The notes below the pieces were generated by a model. The model made no database searches. It had not been told where the DNA came from and saw nothing but the letters and a program-made list of their open reading frames with translations. The position numbers and the translations under genes are program-made. A DNA stretch of 64,000 nt from Anisodus tanguticus. Its lineage: Eukaryota > Streptophyta > Magnoliopsida > Solanales > Solanaceae. Numbering within the stretch: the first letter of the stretch is position 1; each line of letters begins with the position of its first letter. The DNA lies in contig CM067555.1 of the NCBI GenBank assembly GCA_034509755.1, positions 46,148,255 to 46,212,254 on the forward strand, written 5' to 3'. Below, piece by piece: positions 56,270 to 64,000 of the stretch.

Positions 56270-59200
56270 ATGGCTGGTTTGGATTTAAGCACTGCTTCTC
56301 GTTATGTTCATCAACTTCACCATCCAGCTGACTTCAATCTACAAAGACAACCAGATGATGAAGCTAACAAGAACCAATTTTCTGATGACCATCACCACGA
56401 GGATAACGATCATCAGAATCAAGGTAGAGAGAAAACACTTTTATTTACTTAATCTTGAATCACCACGCCCTTTCAACCGTGCTGACTGATTCCTTTTTAT
56501 GAATCAAGCTCGGAGAATTTTTTTTAGTTAATAGGTGGTCGTGATCAGTGAGATTTGAGTCGAAGACCTTCGGTCTGTTTTGATATCATGTTGAACTATT
56601 TGACTGATCATTTTATCTAAAAAAAACTAAACGATGAGATAGAAGCCGTTTTTATTCACTTAATTCTATCTTCAACTAGCACACCTTTCGCCTGTGTTAG
56701 CCTGATTTTTAATTTATTCTTTATGAATTAAGCACGTAATTTATTTTTTTCTTGATAATAGGTGACGGTAACCAGTAAAACTTGAGTCCAAGATTTTCTG
56801 TCATTTTTAATATCATGTTGAACTATCTAACTAGTCATCTCATCCAAAATTTAAACGATTAGAGAAAGCATACTTTAATTAATTTACGTAATTATGTTTT
56901 GGATAGACACATTCTCTTGGCTGTGCTCGCCTGTTTCTTTTTTTTTTTCTTGATTATATTCAAGCAACTAGACTTTTTAAAGTAATAAGAGGTGCTTGGT
57001 GGTGATTTTTGAATCCAAAACCTTATGCTTATTTTGATATCATGTTGAATTATATGAACTATTATTTCATCTAACAATTTAAACGATTCGAGATAATAAA
57101 TTTTTTATTTACTTAATTATGCCTGAAATAACAGGTGATATCGTTGGCCGGAGACCTAGAGGACGGCCACCGGGATCGAAGAACAAGCCAAAACCACCAG
57201 TAATTATCACTAGAGAAAGTGCAAACACATTAAGAGCACATATATTGGAGATTGGAAATGGATGTGATGTATTTGAGTGTGTTTCGACTTATGCTCGGAG
57301 AAGACAAAGAGGGATCTGTATATTAAGTGGTAGTGGGACAGTAACAAATGTTAGCATAAGACAACCTGCTGCAGCTGGTTCTGTAGCAACATTGCATGGA
57401 AGATTTGAGATTCTTTCACTTTCTGGCTCATTCTTGCCTCCACCCGCTCCACCAGGTACCAATTTGTGTGACCATCTCATCAAAAGATTTAATCGGTTAA
57501 ATAAAAATCCAGTATTGGAAGTTAACATCAACGAAGAAAGAGGTTCAGTTGAATCCTCTTTGTTGAAAAACTATACTATAGTGATAGGGTAACTTTGTAA
57601 TGGAGCTAAGTGCTATGAAGGGGGTTCAGTTGAAATCCTCTAAAAAGGGCAGTCCGATGCACTAAGCTCCCGCTATGTGCGGGGTCTGTGGAAGGGCCGA
57701 ACCACAAGGGTCTATTGTACGCAGTCTTACCTTACATTTCTGCAAGAGGCTGTTTTCACGGCTTGAACACATAACCTCCTGGTCACATGACAACAACTTT
57801 ATCAGTTACTCCAAGACTCCCCTTCTCAGTTGAAATCCTCTATTGTCGAAAAAGTAATTTCTTTAAGTATATTTGTATGTTCTTGAATCACCTTAACATA
57901 AGAGAATGCATAAGGTCACTAGTTAGAATCCTATATGTGACGACATTCTTATGTTTTCTTGAATCCCTCTATTAGAGAGAAAGTCGGCGACAAACCTAAG
58001 TTCAATGAAGCGAGTTCAAATGAATCCTCTTGATTGAAAAATTATACTATTGTAGTTGTTGAGTTCTCCCACATCGGTGGAATAAGTGGTCATTGGTCTT
58101 CATTGTATGGCTTGGGCAATCCTCCTCTTTTCAAGCTAGCTTTTAGGGTTGAGTTAGGCTCAAGATTCATTCCTTACATGATATCGAGTTAGACCCATTC
58201 AAATTCTTTGTTCATCAATATTGGGCCTGCAAATTGTATTATCCACGCTTCAGTTAACAAGGTCTGGGCATGCTAGGGAGTGTTAAGAGTCTCACATCGG
58301 ATATGGAATGGGAATATGGACTCCTTATATGGACTTGGACAATTCTCACCCTACAAGCTAGTTTTTGTGGTTGAGTTAGGCCCGAGATCCATTATTTATA
58401 TTTTAGGCTCAAAATCCATTCTTTACATGGTATTAAAGCCAGTCTCATTCCAATTCTCTGTTTATCGATGTTGGGCTCTCAAATTATATTATCCATGCTC
58501 CAGTTAATAAGGTATGTGCATGCAGGGGGAGTGTTAAGAGTTCTACATCGGATATGGAATGGGAACATGAACTCCTTATATTCACTTAGACAACCATCAC
58601 CCTACAAGATAGTTTTTGGGGTTGAGTTAGGTTGAGTCAGGCCCAAGATCCATTATTTACATGGTATTAGAGTCAGACCCGTCCCAATTTATTGTTTCCG
58701 ATGTTGAGTCCCCCTCTTATATTGTCCACGCTCTAGATGTTCAGCCTTGGGCGTGAGGCGGGGTGTTGAGTTCTCCCACATCGGTGGGATAATTGGTCAT
58801 TGGTCTCCTTATATGGCTTGAGCAATTGTCCTCCCTTGAAGCTAGCTTTTGGGATTGAGTTAGGCTCAAAATCTATTTTTTACAGTAGTAATAGGTAAAA
58901 AGTTATGTTTTTTGTATACCGCTGACATACGAAGTTACATCATGTTACAAGTTTGAATGCTAGCTACACGCGACAACATTCTTATATTATTTTCTTTGAA
59001 TCCCTTTATTAGCTAGGTTTTGTGATTCAATAAAACTCACGGTTTTATTTACTTAATTATGCCTTCAACAACTGTTTTGAGCTAACTTTATGATTGTCTC
59101 TCATATGGTAGTTTAAGCTGTTAGAGAAAATATTATTTTATTTACTTAATTATGACTTCCAACAACTCCACCAGGTTTTATGAATTAACTTTGTGAACGT

Positions 59201-59581
59201 ATGATAAACACAATTGTATTTACTTAATTATGTCTTCAAACAGGAGCGACGAGTCTGACGATTTTCTTGGCCGGTGGTCAAGGGCAAGTTGTTGGAGGAA
59301 GTGTGGTAGGGGAACTGATTGCTTCAGGACCAGTTATTGTTATAGCTTCATCTTTTACAAATGTTGCTTATGAGAGATTGCCATTAGAGGAAGAAGAAGG
59401 AGGAGGACTTCAAATTCAGCCACAAGTATCACAAGTCTCTAGTGGCAATAATGACCCTAATAGTGGTGGTGTTAATAATAATAATAATAATAATAGCCAA
59501 TTTCCTGACCCTTCATCTGGATTTCCATTCTTTAATCTTCCTTTGAATATGCCTAATGGTCAACTACCATTTGGAGTCTAA
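56270..59581 (+). CDS. AHL protein: AT-hook motif nuclear-localised DNA-binding protein
   Basis: Three coding exons, 56270-56423, 57135-57455 and 59244-59581, join in frame (both introns phase 1, GT-AG) to 270 residues. Residues 57-70 hold a type I AT-hook (RGRPPGSKNK, core R60-P63) that binds the minor groove of AT-rich DNA. The PPC/DUF296 domain spans about 76-215, with LSGSGTVTNVSIRQP, the GRFEIL six-residue motif at 140-145, and GGQGQVVGGSVVGEL. In this family PPC drives trimer formation and partner binding. The acidic EEEEGGG follows near 215, then an Asn run from an AAT repeat. The protein acts in the nucleus as a chromatin-associated regulator of growth. Sequence similarity points to the AHL22/AHL18-like group, judged from memory. 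The introns are unusual for this class and contain SINE, TRIM and tandem repeats. Confidence 0.94.
56429..57134 (+). repeat. Tandem 207-228 bp repeats filling AHL intron 1
   Basis: Units start with GAGA-type sequence at 56429 (GAGAAAACACTTTTATTTAC), 56636, 56862 and, as a partial copy, 57090. Each ends with TTAAACGATT or a similar sequence. Shared parts include TTGATATCATGTTGAACTAT and AGTGAGATTTGAGTC/AGTAAAACTTGAGTC. The TTTATTTACTTAATTATG motif of the last unit directly precedes the splice acceptor. The same motif recurs three times in intron 2 (59043, 59139, 59217). Confidence 0.78.
57643..57825 (-). mobile_element. Au SINE with 17-bp TSD in AHL intron 2
   Basis: Minus-strand 183-bp SINE with near-consensus order. 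It has GGTCACATGACAAC on the tRNA-like side and a B-box near CCTCCTGGTCACATG. Then TTGCAGAAATGTAAGGTAAG-like sequence, and GCATAGCGGGAGCTTAGTGC near the 3' end. A perfect direct repeat TCAGTTGAAATCCTCTA lies at 57626-57642 and 57826-57842. Confidence 0.93.
58057..58884 (+). mobile_element. Four-LTR TRIM concatemer in AHL intron 2
   Basis: LTR type A at 58057-58178 and again at 58764-58884 (TGTTGAGTTCTCCCACATCG). LTR type B at 58281-58427 and 58532-58661 (TGTTAAGAGTCTCACATCGG or close). The three internal segments (58179-58280, 58428-58531, 58662-58763) each begin with a PBS-like TGATATCGAG or TGGTATTAAAG/TGGTATTAGAG. They end with a purine-rich GGGAG or GGCGGGG. The whole block is flanked by GTAGT at 58052-58056 and 58885-58889, so it behaves as one insertion with A-type outer LTRs. 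Confidence 0.88.
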
Positions 59582-60206
59582 TTGCTACATGTTCTTGAAG
59601 ATTAGAGTAATTGGTCGTGTTGACTTCTGTTATCTGTGTGCATCATGGCGTTAGATCACACTACTATCTTCGAGAAGCTGATGTCGAACTGTTGTTGATA
59701 TCGTATGAGAAATGATCAGATCGACGAAGAAATTAGGGGATTTTGAAATCATATAAAGGTCAGAAATATTTTAATGTACCATGTTTGTCATAGTGATGAA
59801 TCTAGTGATTGTTGGATTTTCTCCATTTCTTTTTTTTGGGGGATTTTTAATGTTTTCTTGTTTTGTTCTTCTTGGTTTTGTAACTATGGAATTCTAAAAA
59901 TAGTGATGATCTACTCTTAATGTTCTTTATGGAACTCTTTTCTACAAAGAAATGATTTGAGAATGCAATATTCCTCAGATTAATTCACCTTTGTTGTCAC
60001 TTAAGAAAATTAAAAAGACACTAGTGTTAGCTACTATATAGTTTGTGTTATCTAACTTATTATCTGATGTATGTTTCTCTCAATGTTTTCCTAGTTTTCC
60101 TATTTGTAGATTATATATAATAGACAGAAAAGATACTTATTTGAAATTAGTCTTAAGGAGATCTTGGATGGTAGACTTTTTTCCCCCATTGTTTTCAAGA
60201 ATAGTA
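59582..60206 (+). other. 3' flank and probable 3'UTR of the AHL gene
   Basis: Downstream of the TAA at 59579-59581 is T-rich sequence (TTCTTTTTTTTGGGGG near 59827) typical of a plant 3'UTR. No canonical AATAAA within 250 bases. Confidence 0.35.
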
Positions 60207-60440
60207 CCCCCTCCGTCTCAATTTATATTACACATTTTGCTTTTCTAAAGTCAATTTGATTCATCTTTGAAGTTAAATTAAATTAGATATATCAACTCGA
60301 TATTTTAAAATTTAAATTTAAATATTCATAAACTATACGAAAAATAATGTAAGTTGCAATTCTTCTCATATTGAAAAATATATTTTAAATTATTAGTCAA
60401 AGCTCACATAATTTAAATCTTGAGAATTGAAAAGTCAGGG
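60207..60440. mobile_element. Stowaway-like MITE, right end diverged
   Basis: Left end CCCCCTCCGTCTCAATTTAT after a TA dinucleotide, then TTGCTTTTCTAAAGTCAATT. The interior ATTTAAATCTTGAGAATTGA at 60410-60430 matches the far side of such elements, but the closing GACGGAGGG is missing. Confidence 0.6.
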
Positions 60441-60779
60441 AAATAACTATACATAACATTACAAAGTAAATATATGTAGTAATATAAGCCAATAGGGTTT
60501 TCACCATAGTGGGGTTGTTATTCTAGTTTGATGAAATTAAACGTTCATGTTGTGGAGGTTCTATTAATAACATGTCTTACATTAATGTTTGAGCTAAATT
60601 TCTTGATTTTGCTACTACTTTTTTGGGAATTTGATCCACCACTGGTCAATTGCTGAAAACAATGCTTTCTGTCAGCTAATTGACCTTTAGAACCTTTAGA
60701 AAAATGGGACACATGACATGTTTTCTCTTTCAAATATTTGTACTATCAATGGAGTAACAAATATTTGAAATAATAAAGA

Positions 60780-60856
60780 AGAAGGGTGTTTTCACGGTTT
60801 GACCTCGTGATCTCTAGTCACATGACAATAATTTTACCAGTTACGTTAATATATAT
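60780..60856 (-). mobile_element. Au SINE 5' fragment
   Basis: GAAGGGTGTTTTCACGGTTT, then GACCTCGTGATCTCTAGTCA, then CATGACAATAATTTTACCAG. It matches the corresponding part of the Au SINE in AHL intron 2 (GGCTGTTTTCACGGCTTGAA and onward) in the same orientation. Confidence 0.7.
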
Positions 60857-61099
60857 ATATATATGTGTGTGTGTTAGTAGTCTTGAGTTCTCAAGTTCTC
60901 TCTAATAACACGCTTTTAGTTGTGAGCAGTTTTATAAAGTTTTTTTGATGGACAACATAAAATAGGATTTCATTTTCGTACTCGAGAATACATTTTGCTC
61001 TAAGGATTTCATTTTCTTGATGGACAACATGAAATAGGACAAGTTTTCATTTTCATTTTGTTCCGTATTCCACTATGTTGTTTTAATTTGTATATATAT

Positions 61100-61250
61100 C
61101 GCCGTTATGGTTGGATGGATATAATTCCTCCACCTAGAGGTTTTGAGTTCAGTACTGGAAATGAAAAAAAAAATAGTAGGTAGCGCTTCTCTTCTTTAAT
61201 GAGTCTTACATGACTCGAATATGTATAAAGCAAGTACTAAACACAGAATG
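61100..61250 (+). mobile_element. SolS-like SINE
   Basis: TATGGTTGGATGGATATAAT (A-box region), GAGGTTTTGAGTTCAGTACT (B box), then GTAGGTAGCGCTTCTCTTCT, TTAATGAGTCTTACATGACT and CGAATATG. The block order is that of the SINEs at 33.8 and 43.4 kb. Confidence 0.5.
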
Positions 61251-61460
61251 AAAAACTTTTTTAAAAAGTATGTAATTGTTTGGTAGGACAAGTTCAATTT
61301 CCTTATATATCCAGCATTGTTCTTTTCCCGCCCATGATTAACCAGGGGTGATATTTAAAATTTAGAGTCACCGAGTTAAGCATGAGTAAAATTATATAAT
61401 ATAATATATATATATATATATATATATTAGGTTTTTTCTTGCATATATGTATATTAGATG

Positions 61461-61485
61461 GCCCGTGTCTGTGCATAGCACGGGC
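61461..61485. repeat. GCCCGTG hairpin, Helitron-end-like
   Basis: GCCCGTG and CACGGGC pair around an 11-base loop. GC-rich hairpins of this type (CCCGTGC...GCACGGG) are found near Helitron 3' ends in plants, but no CTRR terminus follows closely, so the class is unproven. Confidence 0.4.
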
Positions 61486-61506
61486 GTACGCCCGATATAG
61501 CTGTGT

Positions 61507-61662
61507 GCATTATTTGTGTAATTACAAGATCACTAAAAAAAGGTTCAAGACTGATGAATAAGTTAGCTAAAGCAACTGTTGCTGTTGCATTATTTGTGTA
61601 ATTACAAGATCACTAAAAAAGGTTCAACACTGATGAATAAGTTGGCTAAAGCAACTGTTACT
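61507..61662. repeat. 80-bp tandem duplication
   Basis: GCATTATTTGTGTAATTACA begins at 61507 and again at 61587. The units differ at only a few positions over their length, pointing to a recent local duplication. Confidence 0.88.
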
Positions 61663-61964
61663 GAACTGCAACAATTTAGACAAATATTATAGCAGTCTCA
61701 TCATCAGCTACTTTACTCTGAATACTTCAACTACTCCAGCTGCTTCCTTGTGAACAAAAAAATATAAGTAAAGATCATGGTTTGCTGGTTTGTTTCAAAG
61801 GAGATTTGTCCATCATTTTGGGACCAAAATCTTCATTGTCTTCAGTGAGTTAGAAATGGTTGGGTTTAGTAAATCAACTTAGTCATGCCCCTTAAAAAAT
61901 AAAACTCAGTAAATCTCCACAATTTTCTACTCTGAGTGTATTCAGAATATAATTTCAAAGACTA
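61663..61964. other. Intergenic, no gene seen
   Basis: No recognised feature. Confidence 0.3.
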
Positions 61965-62147
61965 AGAGCATGTTTGGATCGACTGATTTAGGTGCTTTTA
62001 TGCCATAATAGCTTTTAAGCACTTCTCTAGTGTTTGGATAAAGGTAAAAAAGTGTTTTAAAGCCAAAATAACAAAAATAAGTCATAAGTTAGGATTATCA
62101 GCTTATGCTTATAAGTCATAAGTTATAAGCTCATCCAAACAGGGTCT
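61965..62147. mobile_element. MITE with TGTTTGGAT ends
   Basis: Left end AGAGCATGTTTGGAT. The right end, reverse complement, is AGACCCTGTTTGGAT (12 of 15 matching). The 183-bp interior has ATAAGTCATAAGTTAGG and TTATAAGTCATAAGTTATAA. This is a very common non-autonomous DNA transposon type in eudicots. Target duplication not resolved. Confidence 0.65.
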
Positions 62148-62999
62148 AATACAATCGATAGGCATAGTAACCCTATAGAACAACAGAAAGATATAAATTC
62201 ACAACACAGAGGAACATAACAAGATCATATTCACTGATCGGCGTCGTAGACATCGTTGTCTCCCTCTCTATGAATTGACATGTATTTGATCTTTCTCTGA
62301 GCATTATCACCAAAAAAGAGGAAGAGTAACTGAAAGCCAGGGAAAAAAGAGAAGAAATTGATAAAATCAAACTATGAAGGTGGGCGAATTTACGACAACA
62401 ACTTCAGAACATTGGAAACCAAAAATGAGCAGAAATGGAAGAGAAAAATAGAACTCATCAGAAAGTAGAGAAAAGAATGGGAGAAGAACAACGATATGGT
62501 ATAAATATGAAATATGAATTTTCCTTTGATATAAGTATAAATATGAAATATGAATTTTCCTTTGATATAGTATAAATATGAAATATATCCCTATAAATGA
62601 AATATCATGACCATCATTATCAAAACTATAGTGGCTGGAGAAAATTCTTCTACTTTACTGAGGAAGCAAATAGTTCATTTCCTTACCTCTTAATATGAGT
62701 TTTCCGCAGTTGACCACGCACCTGAATGACAATATGACATAATATTACTCAGTGTTGCATAAACCACAGGGAGAGTCAGTGAGTCCATCTCCTACATTAA
62801 CATATAATAAAAACAACTTGCTTCTAAAAAATCACATATCATCAAGAAAAGCCACAACAGAAAAATTACATTTCATTTATGGAAATAAATCGACGCAAGC
62901 AAGGAGTTGAGATATCACAATTACTGCATTTAGTAATCATTAGGTTGACAAACAAATTAAAAGTATTGTCTGGATACGGATTTCTCCACCAAAATATTT
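62148..62999. other. Intergenic, with a short minisatellite
   Basis: A tandem repeat of about 36 bp (GTATAAATATGAAATATGAA plus TTTTCCTTTGATAT) occupies 62493-62587 with about 2.6 copies. No gene seen. Confidence 0.5.
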
Positions 63000-63570
63000 G
63001 AAAGAAATAATCCCTTTGATTATTTTCATTAATGAATTAGTATATATACAATTTATAATTTTTTCATAATATGAAAAATCATATTCCTATTCTACTCTCA
63101 AAACCCTATTCTATTTGTACAAAAATTCTACAATTATGGTAAGTGTACAATGCTAATTAAATACAAATAACATGTTACCAAATAGAGCTCCAAACCGTGA
63201 TATACTTGGCATGTATATCACAAATTGTTTTGCCCAAACTATTTTGTGTTTCCGTGATATACACGGTATACACAAGGCATTGTATATGTCGTGTATACCG
63301 TGTATATCATGGTATACTTTCACACCCCTGAAGTCATAGCGGGCGGTCTTCGTACACTGAGACTGTCCTTAAAATCTTCAAACAGAACCGAGGGAAGACC
63401 CTTAGTAAAAATGTCTGCAATTTGGTACCTAGAAGGGACATGTAAGACGCGTACTTGTCCACGAGCTACCTTTTCTCGAACGAAGTGGATATCCATCTTG
63501 ATATGTTTAGTGCGTTGATGTTGAACAGGAGTACCAGAAAGATAGACGACACTAATATTATAACAAATGT
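63000..63570 (-). mobile_element. copia LTR plus RNase H fragment
   Basis: LTR 63000-63324 (plus-strand ends TGAAAGAAATAATCCCTTTG and GGTATACTTTCACA). It abuts the purine tract (CTTCAGGGG on the minus strand) and the coding C-terminus. Minus-strand protein blocks are HQRTKHIKMDIHFVREKVAR, LHVPSRYQIADIFTKGLP and DSLSVRRPPAMTS. Coding similarity stops near 63570, so the rest of the element is lost. The LTR is related to those of copia-4 and to the solo LTR at 2983. Confidence 0.85.
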
Positions 63571-63595
63571 GTTAGACTTGAAGGAGAAAAAAGAA

Positions 63596-63611
63596 GGGGG
63601 GGGGGGGGGGG
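63596..63611. repeat. (G)16 homopolymer
   Basis: Sixteen consecutive G, just after the truncated copia fragment. It is a likely site of sequencing length error. Confidence 0.9.
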
Positions 63612-63758
63612 TGGCGCAGATCGTACTACCTTCTTGTTAATCTATATAAACTTCTCTTTCGAGCACACACAATGAAATCATAGACAGACAAATAAGTGAA
63701 ATTCAATCAACTTTTATTATTGAGTCATAATCAATAGTCATATTCTTTTAATTATTAT

Positions 63759-63874
63759 ATGTTGCTTGGACTCTTCAAAAATGTGGTTGCATGGGCGTCA
63801 AATCCTTCAAAAATGCACTACTTATGAAGGATCCGACATTCACTCATTTACATTTTTAAAAAGTCCGAGCAACT
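63759..63874. mobile_element. Small palindromic MITE, copy 3
   Basis: ATGTTGCTTGGACTCTTCAA at the left and AAAAAGTCCGAGCAACTTA at the right. The centre is CAAATCCTTCAAAAATGCAC ... TGAAGGATCCGACATT. It is the best preserved of the three copies in this window. Confidence 0.75.
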
Positions 63875-64000
63875 TAACTTTTTAACAATCTTGGGCATAG
63901 AAGTCAATGATCTCTTTGAGATTGAGTTGAAACAAAGAAGAACAATCATTTTGCATCAGCCACAACATATGTTCAAACAAGATAGCATCCACATCAACAA
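63875..64000. other. Window edge, nothing recognised
   Basis: Short AT-rich stretch at the end of the window. No feature supported. Confidence 0.3.

Noticed and set aside
57119..57592. AHL exon 2 read as an independent intronless gene starting at 57119
   Set aside because: The frame runs through the splice donor at 57456 into intron and loses the second half of PPC. Joining to 56270 and 59244 gives a complete domain.
63596..63611. G16 run as a functional G-quadruplex site
   Set aside because: A lone homopolymer next to a truncated transposon is more simply a slippage or sequencing feature.

Overview
This is a stretch of plant nuclear genome, AT-rich and almost certainly from the nightshade family (Solanaceae, probably Solanum or a close relative). 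The assignment rests on repeats I recognise as typical of that family: RTE-type LINEs with the shared LINE/TS-SINE 3' tail (CAACAACAACA...CCAGTGTAATCCCACAAG), SolS-like and Au-like SINEs, TRIM elements, and several MITE families. It also rests on intron-containing eukaryotic genes. There is no bacterial or viral gene organisation.

Only two host protein genes can be supported, both on the + strand. Gene 1 (about 5.4-12.2 kb) has nine coding exons. It encodes a 378-residue plastid-type membrane protein of the CPBP/CAAX-protease family with an EExxxR motif, probably SCO4-like. Gene 2 (56.27-59.58 kb) has three coding exons and encodes a 270-residue AHL protein (AT-hook plus PPC/DUF296 domain) of the GRFEIL-containing type I class. 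That class is mostly intronless in Arabidopsis, so its two introns, both filled with repeats, are unusual.

The rest is a transposon graveyard. 1-5.2 kb: a 5'-truncated RTE LINE with a perfect 19-bp target-site duplication (TSD), a copia LTR remnant, a second LINE fragment and a hAT-like MITE. 12.2-20.4 kb: a SINE nested in a SINE, two more truncated LINEs, a solo TRIM LTR and a MITE. 20.39-25.29 kb: a complete but decayed copia element on the - strand (195-bp LTRs, TSD TGATT). 25.98-29.38 kb: a 5'-truncated related copia on the + strand. 29.7-32.1 kb: an L1-type ORF1 (DUF4283-like) pseudogene and a (GGGTCGT)n array. 32.9-34.2 kb: a SINE cluster. 35.05-40.55 kb: a copia remnant on the - strand with a tandem-repeat leader. 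45.06-49.97 kb: a recently inserted copia with 98% identical 259-bp LTRs and TSD GATCT, but heavily frameshifted coding sequence. 51-55 kb: a long near-perfect palindrome, an element with GTAATTAC-type terminal motifs, and CACTA-like sequence. 60-64 kb: MITEs, SINE pieces, short tandem repeats and a copia LTR plus RNase H fragment.

The host genes show no sign of operating as a cluster. What links the regions is transposon biology: nested insertions, truncated retroposition products, inverted LTR copies inside introns, and a four-LTR TRIM concatemer of two LTR types inside the AHL gene. Positions and splice sites were read by eye, so exon edges and element boundaries without a TSD carry an uncertainty of a few bases or more.
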